This document shows, in pieces, positions 14,298 to 20,907 of a DNA stretch of 33,948 bases (its first letter is position 1; every line of letters begins with the position of its first letter). The notes below the pieces were generated by a model that worked only from the letters and a program-made list of their open reading frames with translations, did not search any database and was not told the origin of the DNA. Source of the DNA: JALZDI01 sp965653225 (GTDB taxonomy: Bacteria > Actinomycetota > Actinomycetes > Propionibacteriales > Nocardioidaceae); the NCBI GenBank assembly GCA_965653225.1, contig CBFGZI010000030.1:1-33948 (forward strand). Direction: 5' to 3'. The position numbers and the translations under genes were made by a program.

Positions 14298-14452
14298 TGC
14301 CCGCGACCGTGGCCGCCCTCAACACCATCCGGCATGGCGCCAGCGCCAACCTGCTCGCGCCGGTGCTGGTCGACCACCGCACGCGGCGGGCGTTCCAGGT
14401 CGTGCTCGACGACCCGACGCTCTCGTTGCGGGCACCTTTGGTGACTGCCTGA
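14294..14452 (+). pseudogene. fliW: C-terminal fragment of FliW (flagellar assembly factor, CsrA antagonist)
   Basis: A 52-residue reading frame whose residues 17-50 (SANLLAPVLVDHRTRRAFQV and onward through VLDDPTLSLRAPL) match the last third of FliW, a protein of about 130-150 aa that binds flagellin and CsrA. The first two thirds of FliW are missing. The frame begins with ATG overlapping the flgN stop, so it could still be translated as a micro-protein by coupling. Order in related genomes is flgN-flgK-flgL-fliW-csrA; the simplest explanation is one deletion from just after flgN to the middle of fliW. Whether the remnant retains any CsrA-binding function is unknown. Family assignment rests on my reading of the motif, without a search. 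Confidence 0.72.
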
Positions 14453-14458
14453 CCTGAC

Positions 14459-14502
14459 GGCGTCACAGCCTGTAACGTGACGCCAACAGGAGGGCGATCG
14501 GA
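14459..14502 (+). promoter_or_regulatory. csrA leader: hairpin plus two GGA motifs (possible CsrA autoregulation)
   Basis: GGCGTCAC (14459-14466) and GTGACGCC (14477-14484) form a perfect 8-bp stem with a 10-base loop. Next comes ACAGGAGG, the Shine-Dalgarno sequence, whose GGA is at 14489-14491. A second GGA (14500-14502) overlaps the start codon. Two GGA sites 11 bases apart over the ribosome-binding site are the usual pattern of CsrA self-repression. Confidence 0.45.
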
Positions 14503-14741
14503 TGCTGGTATTGAGCCGCCGCGTCGGCGAGAGCATCGTGATCGGTGACGACGTCACGGTCACGGTGCTCGAGGTGCGCGGTGACGTGGTCCGGGTCGGT
14601 GTGGCGGCTCCCCGCCACGTGGCCGTCCATCGCGAGGAGCTGCGGCGAGAGCTCGAAGACACCAACCGGGCCTCGGCCTCGCCGAGCGAGGACGTCATCG
14701 CCGACCTGTCCCGAGCATTCTCGGGCCGCAGGAGCCACTAG
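14502..14741 (+). CDS. csrA: Carbon storage regulator CsrA (RNA-binding translational regulator)
   Basis: A 79-aa CsrA. The family core is intact: MLVLSRRVGESIVIGDDVTV and APRHVAVHREEL, including the RNA-contact residues Leu4, Arg6 and Arg44. CsrA dimers bind GGA motifs near ribosome-binding sites; in flagellated Gram-positives it represses flagellin and is held off by FliW. After the core there is a tail of about 25 residues (TNRASASPSEDVIADLSRAF). The start has AGGAGGG at a good distance. The neighbour upstream is only a FliW remnant, so its usual antagonist is not encoded intact here. The next gene, a secreted NlpC/P60 hydrolase, starts 21 bases downstream and may be co-transcribed. Confidence 0.93.
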   Translation: MLVLSRRVGESIVIGDDVTVTVLEVRGDVVRVGVAAPRHVAVHREELRRELEDTNRASASPSEDVIADLSRAFSGRRSH

Positions 14742-14762
14742 TACGTCCGACTTGGGGGGAAC

Positions 14763-15602
14763 ATGAAGCAGATCGCGCTCGGGGTCGTGGCCACGGTCGC
14801 GTTGACGACCGGTGCTGTGGCCGTCGTTCCGGCGTCCGCGACCGGAGACGTCGCCGTTGGATCGGCCGGCACGACGACGGCGGCCACCCGGTGGCTTCGG
14901 CCCACCACGTCGATCACCCCCGCCCGCGGCTGCATCCGGCTCACGCCCGGCGACGCCGGCATCAAGGTACGTCTGGTGCAGCGCAAGCTCGGCATGGGGT
15001 CGCGGTTCGAGACGATGGACGCCGCGACGATCCAGCGGGTCAAGAGGTTCCAGGGCCGCCACGGCATCCGCCGGACCGGCGTGGTGGGCCGGAAGACCTG
15101 GAACGCGATGGGCTTCCGTGAGGGCTTCTGCTTCGACCGCTGGCAGGCGAAGCCGGCTCTGCCGCTGCGGGCGACGCGGCGCCAGCGCATCCGCACGATG
15201 ATCCGGTTCGCGATGACCTACCGCGGCGCGGAGTACGTCTGGGGTGGCGCCGGCCGTCCGCGGTTCGGCGTCGACTGCTCCGGGCTGGTGCTGCAGTCGC
15301 TGTACCGCGCCGGCCTCGACCCGCAGCCGATCTCCATCGACAAGCACGTGCAGGCCGGCTACCGCACCTCCGTGCACCTGTACAACCACGACCGTCTGCG
15401 GCACCTCCCGCTGGCGCAGAAGCGCCGCGGCGACCTGATCTTCTACCGCAAGGACAGCACCGGCGACATCAACCACGTCGCGATCTACCTCGGCCACGGC
15501 CGGCTCGTCGAGGCCAAGGGCAACGACGTGCACGTGGCCCGGCTGGTCCGGCACCACCCCGACCAGACCATCGCGGCCACGGTGGTCCGCCCGTTCAACT
15601 AG
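14763..15602 (+). CDS. Secreted NlpC/P60 peptidoglycan hydrolase with peptidoglycan-binding domain
   Basis: A 279-aa exported cell-wall endopeptidase. Signal peptide 1-27 (LGVVATVALTTGAVAVVPASA). A PG_binding_1-type three-helix domain lies at about 58-117 (LTPGDAGIKVRLVQRKLGM, RVKRFQGRHGIRRTGVVG). The C-terminal NlpC/P60 domain covers about 143-279, with catalytic Cys172 in GVDCSGLV and His238 in INHVAIYLG; the third polar residue is not obvious. It is predicted to cut peptide stems of peptidoglycan. GGGGGG (14753-14759 region) is the ribosome-binding site. Placed 21 bp after csrA, it may be a CsrA-controlled gene or a wall-remodelling enzyme left from a flagellar locus (inference). A weak hairpin follows. 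Confidence 0.9.
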   Translation: MKQIALGVVATVALTTGAVAVVPASATGDVAVGSAGTTTAATRWLRPTTSITPARGCIRLTPGDAGIKVRLVQRKLGMGSRFETMDAATIQRVKRFQGRHGIRRTGVVGRKTWNAMGFREGFCFDRWQAKPALPLRATRRQRIRTMIRFAMTYRGAEYVWGGAGRPRFGVDCSGLVLQSLYRAGLDPQPISIDKHVQAGYRTSVHLYNHDRLRHLPLAQKRRGDLIFYRKDSTGDINHVAIYLGHGRLVEAKGNDVHVARLVRHHPDQTIAATVVRPFN

Positions 15603-15607
15603 AGGGT

Positions 15608-15620
15608 GCCGCCTAGCGGC
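15608..15620 (+). terminator. Short hairpin after the NlpC/P60 gene
   Basis: GCCGC (15608-15612), loop CTA, GCGGC (15616-15620), starting six bases after the stop. The stem is only 5 bp and no T-run follows, so it is a weak candidate. Confidence 0.25.
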
Positions 15621-15782
15621 CCATCACGACCGACAGGTGCCCCTCGCCGTACGCACGCACCGACACGATCGGGTCGGTGCGCTGCCCGGGCGCCGGGGCG
15701 AGAGCGACGCCATCCCGACAGTCTCCGACATAGCGGGCATTCCGGGCCGCTGTGACCCTTGCCACATGCCGAACACGGAGAG

Positions 15783-15788
15783 TAGGTA
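15783..15788 (+). promoter_or_regulatory. -10-like element at the start of the 93-aa gene
   Basis: TAGGTA is followed by seven bases and the ATG at 15796. It matches TANNNT except at the last base. The spacing is the same as at the clearer leaderless starts of the window. Confidence 0.3.
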
Positions 15789-15795
15789 TGGAGCC

Positions 15796-16077
15796 ATGTC
15801 GGAGCTCGACCCGGAGAACCACCTCCTGCACGACAAGGTCATGGCCGAGGAGGCCACTCTTCAGGGCGCCATCAACGCGGTCGCCGCGCTGAACCTCGGT
15901 CACGACATCCCGATGCTCATGCGCGCCCTCAGCGAGGCGATCGCCGCCCGCGGGCTGGTGCACCCGCCCGACGACTGGCTCACCGCGGTCGCGGTCGAGA
16001 TCTCGCACGGCAACAGGTACGTCGTCGGCACCCGCTCCGAGCGCGACGCCGACGCCGCCGAGCACGAACACCACTGA
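15796..16077 (+). CDS. Small acidic protein of unknown function
   Basis: A 93-aa soluble protein I do not recognise. It has an acidic N-terminus (MSELDPENHLLHDKVMAEEA), a helical middle (INAVAALNLGHDIPMLMRALSEAIAARG) and a His/Glu-rich C-terminus (DADAAEHEHH) that could bind metal. No signal peptide, TM or known motif is seen. Codon use with strong third-position G/C supports it as a real gene. The start at 15796 is favoured by the conserved-looking spacing after TAGGTA; an ATG at 15766 has no better signal. It lies alone, downstream of the NlpC/P60 gene and immediately before the GTGASGCGYCAA repeat array. Confidence 0.55.
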   Translation: MSELDPENHLLHDKVMAEEATLQGAINAVAALNLGHDIPMLMRALSEAIAARGLVHPPDDWLTAVAVEISHGNRYVVGTRSERDADAAEHEHH

Positions 16078-16090
16078 CCCCGGCTTCTTG

Positions 16091-16320
16091 GTGACGCGCC
16101 AGAAATCCGGCGCCCGCACGTCGTGACGCGCCAACTTTCCTGCGCGACGCGCCAAGAATCCCGGCGACGGGTTGACGCCTCACGACGGGGTCTCAGGGTG
16201 AGGCGTCAAGTCTCCCCGTCAACCAGGACGTGAGGCGTCAGCTCTTCGACCCGAGGTGCAGACGGATTGGCGCGTCCCCAACAGGGTTGGGCACGTCACC
16301 AGGAACTTTGGCGCGTCACC
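16091..16320. repeat. Array of nine copies of a 12-mer (consensus GTGASGCGYCAA)
   Basis: Forward GTGACGCGCC-type copies start at 16091, 16123 and 16144. A pair with a 12-bp perfect inverted match follows (TTGACGCCTCAC 16172-16183, GTGAGGCGTCAA 16198-16209). A further forward GTGAGGCGTCAG is at 16230-16241. Three copies in the opposite orientation (TTGGCGCGTCNC type) start at 16267, 16287 and 16308. The two sub-types differ only at positions 5 and 9 of the 12-mer. Many copies are 20-21 or 32 bases apart. The array fills the gap between two convergent genes; the last copy contains the acyl-CoA dehydrogenase stop codon. A shorter array of the same element lies at 33826-33948. Confidence 0.85.
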
Positions 16321-18232
16321 GGTAGCGGCGGGCGACGTTCTCGGTCTCGGACGGACCCGGCTGCCACCGGGCGATCCACGGGCCGGTGCCCTCCGACGGG
16401 TCGACGACACCCTCCTCGAGCCAGGTGTACTCGCCGGCCAGCACGCGCTGCGCGACCTTGGTGTCGACGTCGTCGGTGTTGTTCCACAGACCGTCGAACA
16501 GCTCCTCGGTGCGCAGCCGCGACTGCTCGCAGAACGCCTCGGCCAGCTGGTACGCGCTGTGGCCGCGTGCGGCGTCCTCGCGCTTGATCATCTCCGCGCG
16601 CGTGCACACCGCCGCCATCGCGAACAGCTCCGCGCCGATGTCGACGATGCGGGCGAGGAACACCTGCCGGTGCTCCAGCTTCGCCTGCCACCGGCTCATC
16701 CCGTAGAAGGTCTGCCGGGCCAGCTTGCGCGATGACCGCTCGACGTAGCGCAGGTGCTGGGCCAGCGGCCCGAACTCCGCGTACGACGACGGCTTGTTGC
16801 CCTCGCCGGTCACCAGCTGCGGCAGCCACTTGGCGTAGAACCCGCTCGCCTGCACCGCGGCCTTGGCCTTGGCCTGCAGGTCGGCGTCGGCCGAGGCGAG
16901 GTCGCCGGCGGCGGACAGGTGGGTGTCGACGGCCTCACGCGCGATCAGCAGGTGCATGATCTCGGTCGATCCCTCGAAGATCCGGTTGATCCGGGTGTCT
17001 CGCAGCACCTGCTCGGCGGGTACGGCGCGCTCGCCGCGTGCCCGCAGCGAGTCGGCGGTCTCGAACCCGCGGCCGCCCCGCACCTGCACCAGCTCGTCGG
17101 CGATCCTCCACGCCATCTCGCTGGCCCACAGCTTGGCCAGCGCCGCCTCGATCCGGATGTCCTTGGTGCCGGCGTCGGCCAGCTGGGTCGAAAGCTCGAG
17201 CACCGACTCGAGCCCGAACGTGGTGGCGGCGATGAACGAGATCTTCTGCGCCACCGCCGCGTGCTGCCCGACCGGCTTGCCCCACTGCACCCGCTCGTTG
17301 GACCACTCGCGCGCGATCTTCAGGCACCACTTGCCGGACCCGGCGCAGATCGCCGGGATCGACAGCCGGCCGATGTTCAGCGTGGTCAGCGCGATCTTGA
17401 GGCCCTGGCCCTCCTTGCCGAGGCGGTTCTCGGCCGGCACGCGCACCTGGTGGAACCTGGTGACGCCGTTCTCGATGCCGCGCAGGCCCATGAACTTGTT
17501 GCGCTTCTCGACCGTGATGCCCTCGCTGTGCGCGTCCACGATGAACGCGGTGATGCCGCCCCGGTGCCCCTCGCTCTTGGGCACGTTGGCCATCACTACC
17601 AGCAGCTCGGCGACGACACCGTTGGTGGTCCACAGCTTCACGCCGTCGAGCAGGTACGCAGAGCCGTCCTCGGTCGGTGTGGCCTTCGCGGCCAGCCGCG
17701 CCGGGTCGGACCCCACGTCGGGCTCGGTGAGCAGGAACGCCGAGATCGCGCCCTGGGCGCAGCGCGGCAGGAACTCCGCCTTCTGCTGCTCGTTGCCGAA
17801 CATCTTCACCGGCTCGGGAACGCCGATGGACTGGTGCGCCGACAGCAGCGTGCCGAGCGCGGGGTGAACCGAGCTGGCCATCGCCAGCGCCTTGCCGTAG
17901 TAGGCGGTCGACAGCGCCAGCCCGCCGTACTCGCGCGGGATCTTCATGCCGAACGCGCCGAGTGAGTTGAAGCCGGCGATGTACTCGTCGGGCACCCGGT
18001 CCTCACGCTCGATGCGCGAGCCGTCGAGTGTCTCGCAGTATGCGCGCAGCTCGGCCATGAACTTCTCGCCGCGCTCGACGTCCTCTTGCGCCTGCTGCGG
18101 ATGCGGGTGGATCAGGGAGAGGTCGAAGCGTCCGAGATAGAGCTCCTTGGCGAAGCTGGGGCGGGTCCACTCGGTCTCGCGTGCGGCTTCGGCTACCTCG
18201 CGGGCCTGCTGTTCGGTCACCTCGGTTGCCAC
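16316..18232 (-). CDS. Long-form acyl-CoA dehydrogenase (VLCAD/ACAD9-like)
   Basis: A 638-aa FAD enzyme that makes the first double bond in beta-oxidation of acyl-CoA. The dehydrogenase core (about 60-445) shows AFLLTEPDVGSDPARLAAKA, KLWTTNG, the GLRGIENGVTRF block and the predicted catalytic base Glu420 in IFEGSTEI, the position used by very-long-chain enzymes. A further helical C-terminal domain (about 450-638) is characteristic of VLCAD/ACAD9-type proteins and is often membrane-associated. The start is GTG 18232, with AAGGGA upstream on the minus strand. The TGA stop (16318-16316) is part of a GTGACGCGCCAA repeat copy. No other beta-oxidation gene adjoins; chain length is inferred from architecture only. 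Confidence 0.92.
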   Translation of the reverse strand: MATEVTEQQAREVAEAARETEWTRPSFAKELYLGRFDLSLIHPHPQQAQEDVERGEKFMAELRAYCETLDGSRIEREDRVPDEYIAGFNSLGAFGMKIPREYGGLALSTAYYGKALAMASSVHPALGTLLSAHQSIGVPEPVKMFGNEQQKAEFLPRCAQGAISAFLLTEPDVGSDPARLAAKATPTEDGSAYLLDGVKLWTTNGVVAELLVVMANVPKSEGHRGGITAFIVDAHSEGITVEKRNKFMGLRGIENGVTRFHQVRVPAENRLGKEGQGLKIALTTLNIGRLSIPAICAGSGKWCLKIAREWSNERVQWGKPVGQHAAVAQKISFIAATTFGLESVLELSTQLADAGTKDIRIEAALAKLWASEMAWRIADELVQVRGGRGFETADSLRARGERAVPAEQVLRDTRINRIFEGSTEIMHLLIAREAVDTHLSAAGDLASADADLQAKAKAAVQASGFYAKWLPQLVTGEGNKPSSYAEFGPLAQHLRYVERSSRKLARQTFYGMSRWQAKLEHRQVFLARIVDIGAELFAMAAVCTRAEMIKREDAARGHSAYQLAEAFCEQSRLRTEELFDGLWNNTDDVDTKVAQRVLAGEYTWLEEGVVDPSEGTGPWIARWQPGPSETENVARRYR

Positions 18233-18278
18233 GTCGATATCCCTTCGTCGGCAGTCCCCCCAGTGTTACCCGTAGGTA

Positions 18279-18303
18279 GCCTCCGACGGAAGAGGTCGGA
18301 GGC
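18279..18303 (-). terminator. Terminator hairpin after the aldose epimerase gene
   Basis: GCCTCCGAC (18279-18287) and GTCGGAGGC (18295-18303) form a perfect 9-bp stem with a 7-base loop, ten bases after the epimerase stop on the minus strand. There is no T-run. It separates the epimerase from the downstream acyl-CoA dehydrogenase gene. Confidence 0.6.
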
Positions 18304-18312
18304 GACCCGCGC

Positions 18313-19227
18313 TCAGAGCAGGCTCGCCCCCCAGGTGTTGCGCACGGCCTCGCCCGGCTCGAGCCGCAGCACGTCGCGGCCGGTGCCGAACGCGTCCGGG
18401 GGCGAGGTCATCGGCTCGCATCCCAGCCCGGCGCGCCGTCGCCCGGGGGCGAGCGTGTCGGCGGTGTAGACCTGCAGGTACGGGTAGGTGTGGTCGACCC
18501 ATGCACGCGCGGTGCGCCCGTCGGCACCGGTCAGCTCCAGCCAGGCACGGCCGTCGTCGTCGCGCGGCAGGTCGCCGAACGCGTGGTCGATCGCGAGGTC
18601 GCCCAGCTCCCGCGGCTCGGCGAAGTCGTACGCCGTGCCCGCGACCGGAACGTCGTCGGTGGGCAGCTGGCGCTCCTCGTCGGTGTCGATGAAGAAGCCC
18701 GCCGGGAACCGCAGCGTGCACGTGTCGATCGTGCCGTCGCCGGGCGACAGGTACGGGTGCTGGCCGTTGGCGTACGGGCAGGCCGCGTCGCCCACGTTGG
18801 TCGTGGTGGTGGCCACCGTCAGCCCGTGCGGTCCCAGCGTGTAGCCGACCTGCACGTCGAGCATGAACGGGTAGCCCGTCAGCGGGTGCAGCCGGATGGC
18901 CATCACCACCCGGTCGGCGGTGTGCTCCACCGCGCGCCACGACCGCCAGCGCAGGAACCCGTGGATGGCGTTGGACTTGTCCGGCTCGGTCAGCGCGACC
19001 CGGTAGTCCGACCCGTCGAAGGCGTAGCGGCCGTCGCGGATCCGGTTCGGCCAGGGGATCAGCGGCGCGCCGTGCGCCCCGTCGCAGATCGCGTCGACGT
19101 CGTAGGGGTGCAGCACGTCGCGGTCGCCGACGCGGTAGGTGCGGACACCTCCGCCGACCTCGACGACGGTCGCGTGCTGGTCGCCGTGGCTGATCTCGTA
19201 CTGCTCGCCGGAGGGTGCGGGCTTCAC
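18313..19227 (-). CDS. Aldose 1-epimerase family protein
   Basis: A 304-aa galactose-mutarotase-fold protein that interconverts alpha and beta anomers of aldoses. Expected active-site positions are visible: PLIPWPNRIRDG, the His of NAIHGFLRW, the His of NGQHPYLSPG and the Glu of GLGCEPMTSPPDAF. The sugar is not identified; no sugar catabolic genes are next to it. The usual choice of start would be ATG 19239, but the minus-strand sequence reads TATGGT, seven bases, then GTG at 19227 (VKPAPSGEQY), so that ATG is probably part of the -10 hexamer and the leaderless GTG is the start. Divergent from the alcohol dehydrogenase, with 62 bp between start codons. Confidence 0.85.
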   Translation of the reverse strand: MKPAPSGEQYEISHGDQHATVVEVGGGVRTYRVGDRDVLHPYDVDAICDGAHGAPLIPWPNRIRDGRYAFDGSDYRVALTEPDKSNAIHGFLRWRSWRAVEHTADRVVMAIRLHPLTGYPFMLDVQVGYTLGPHGLTVATTTTNVGDAACPYANGQHPYLSPGDGTIDTCTLRFPAGFFIDTDEERQLPTDDVPVAGTAYDFAEPRELGDLAIDHAFGDLPRDDDGRAWLELTGADGRTARAWVDHTYPYLQVYTADTLAPGRRRAGLGCEPMTSPPDAFGTGRDVLRLEPGEAVRNTWGASLL

Positions 19228-19234
19228 ATCCCGG

Positions 19235-19240
19235 ACCATA
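19235..19240 (-). promoter_or_regulatory. Predicted -10 of a leaderless promoter for the epimerase
   Basis: On the minus strand TATGGT (TANNNT) is followed by seven bases and the GTG at 19227. This changes the likely start codon from ATG 19239. Confidence 0.45.
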
Positions 19241-19276
19241 CCGGTCGGCCCGCGCGCGTCAGGTCGACGACGCTTC

Positions 19277-19282
19277 TATGCT
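19277..19282 (+). promoter_or_regulatory. Predicted -10 of a leaderless promoter for the alcohol dehydrogenase
   Basis: TATGCT is followed by seven bases and the ATG at 19290. An ATG at 19278 lies inside this hexamer, so 19290 is taken as the start. No ribosome-binding site is seen. Confidence 0.5.
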
Positions 19283-19289
19283 CACGTAC

Positions 19290-20309
19290 ATGCTGGCCTG
19301 GGCGGTCGCCGAGCCGCGGCCGATCACGCAGGCACCCCTGCGGCTGGTGGACCGGCCGGTGCCGGAGCCGGCCGCCGACGAGGTGCTGGTGCGGGTGCGG
19401 GTGTGCGGCGTGTGCCGCACCGACCTGCATCTGGCCGAGGGCGATGTGCCGCCCCGGCGGCCCGGCGTGGTCCCGGGCCACGAGGTGGTCGGCTCGGTGG
19501 AGCGCGTCGGCGCCGACGTCACCCGGTTCGACGTCGGCGACCGGGTGGGGGTCGCCTGGCTGCGGCACACCTGCGGCGAGTGCCGCTGGTGCCGGGCCGG
19601 CCAGGAGAACCTGTGCCCGAGCTCCCGCTACACCGGCTGGGACGCCGACGGCGGGTACGCCGAGTACGCGAGCGTGCCGGCCGCGTTCGCCTACCGCATT
19701 CCGGAGTCGTTCGACGACACACATGCCGCTCCTCTGCTGTGCGCGGGGATCATCGGCTACCGAGCGCTCCGGCGGGCGCAGCTACCGCCGGGCGGGCGGC
19801 TGGGCATCTACGGCTTCGGCGGCAGCGCGCACATCACCGCCCAGGTCGCGATCGCGCAGGGCGCGGAGGTGCACGTGCTGACCCGCGGTGCCGAGGCGCA
19901 GAAGCTGGCGCTGTCGCTGGGCGCGGCCTCGGCCGGCGGCGCGTACGACCGGCCGCCGGTGTCGCTGGACTCCGCGATCGTGTTCGCGCCCGCCGGCGAG
20001 CTGGTGCCGGTGGCGCTCGAGGCGCTCGCCCGCGGGGGCACGCTGGCGCTGGCGGGGATCTACGTGAGCGACATCCCGGTGCTCGACTACCAGCGCCACC
20101 TCTTCTACGAGCGCACGCTGACCAGCGTCACCTCCAACACCCGGCGCGACGGCGAGGAGCTGCTCCGGCTCGCCGACCGGCTGTCGGTACGGGTCGAGAC
20201 CACGCCGTACGCGTTCGAGGACGCCGACCGCGCGCTGGCCGACCTCGCCGCCGGGAAGGTACGCGGTGCCGCGGTGCTGCGGGTTCAGCGCAGCGGCACG
20301 AACGAGTAG
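19290..20309 (+). CDS. Zinc-dependent alcohol dehydrogenase family protein (AdhA-like)
   Basis: A 339-aa medium-chain dehydrogenase/reductase. Catalytic zinc ligands are in CGVCRTDLH (Cys39) and GHE (His64, Glu65). The structural zinc is held by Cys95, Cys98, Cys101 and Cys109 (CGECRWCRAGQENLC). The Rossmann fold has GIYGFGGSAH, the pattern of the TIGR02822-type zinc-binding alcohol dehydrogenases. It probably oxidises or reduces simple alcohols and aldehydes with NAD(P); the substrate is unknown. The start at 19290 follows a -10 hexamer by seven bases. The 3' end overlaps the convergent isoaspartate methyltransferase gene by 25 bp, so the two coding ends are antisense to each other. Confidence 0.9.
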   Translation: MLAWAVAEPRPITQAPLRLVDRPVPEPAADEVLVRVRVCGVCRTDLHLAEGDVPPRRPGVVPGHEVVGSVERVGADVTRFDVGDRVGVAWLRHTCGECRWCRAGQENLCPSSRYTGWDADGGYAEYASVPAAFAYRIPESFDDTHAAPLLCAGIIGYRALRRAQLPPGGRLGIYGFGGSAHITAQVAIAQGAEVHVLTRGAEAQKLALSLGAASAGGAYDRPPVSLDSAIVFAPAGELVPVALEALARGGTLALAGIYVSDIPVLDYQRHLFYERTLTSVTSNTRRDGEELLRLADRLSVRVETTPYAFEDADRALADLAAGKVRGAAVLRVQRSGTNE

Positions 20310-20857
20310 TGGCCGTGTCGGTGCAGCACGACGTCTGTGGCCGACCGTCGTTCGACGCTGAGCATCCGTCCCGCCACCGGCACCACCATGAGCCCGCCGT
20401 ACGCGAGCTGGTCGACGAGCGTCTTGGGCAGCTCGCCGGCCTCGGCCGAGACCAGGATCCGGTCGAACGGCGCCTCCTCGGGCAGCCCGAGCTCGCCCTC
20501 CCTGGCCTGTTCGACGCCGGCCCACGGCATCGCGTACGCCTGCAGGTTCTCGCGGCTCCACGCGACCAGCTCGGGCACCAGCTCGACGCCCATCACGCGG
20601 CCGGTCGGGCCGACCAGATGGCCGAGCAGCGCCGTGGTCCAGCCCGACCCGCTGCCGACGTCGAGGACGCGCTGGCCCGGCTCGACGCCGAGGAGGTGCA
20701 GCATGTTGAGCACGGTGCGCGGCTGGGAGTTGGTCTGCTGGTACCCGATGGGCAGGGCCCGGTCCAGCGGCGCGTTGGCCTTCTGGTCCTGCGGCAGGAA
20801 GTCCTCGCGGCGTACGGCCTCGAACGCCGCCCGGATCCGGCGGTCCGCCTCACCCAC
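20285..20857 (-). CDS. pcm: Protein-L-isoaspartate O-methyltransferase family protein
   Basis: A 190-aa SAM-dependent methyltransferase of the PCMT family, which methylates isoaspartyl residues so damaged proteins can be repaired. Motif I is VLDVGSGSG (64-72); the preceding PIGYQQTNSQPRTV matches the family's GxxQTxSQP signature; the acidic strand VMGVELVPELV and the FDRILVSAEAGELP block follow. It lacks the extra C-terminal domain found in some actinobacterial peptide-maturase versions. The start is a GTG at 20857 with a poor ribosome-binding site. The 3' ends of this gene and the alcohol dehydrogenase overlap by 25 bp. Confidence 0.85.
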   Translation of the reverse strand: MGEADRRIRAAFEAVRREDFLPQDQKANAPLDRALPIGYQQTNSQPRTVLNMLHLLGVEPGQRVLDVGSGSGWTTALLGHLVGPTGRVMGVELVPELVAWSRENLQAYAMPWAGVEQAREGELGLPEEAPFDRILVSAEAGELPKTLVDQLAYGGLMVVPVAGRMLSVERRSATDVVLHRHGHYSFVPLR

Positions 20858-20907
20858 CCTTCGAGTGTCCTACTCCGCGGGCGTTCGGGGCAGGCCACCC
20901 CCGGCGG

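Noticed and set aside
16091..16320. Possible CRISPR array
   Set aside because: Repeats are only 12 bases, occur in both orientations, spacers range from about 8 to 25 bases, and no cas genes are near.
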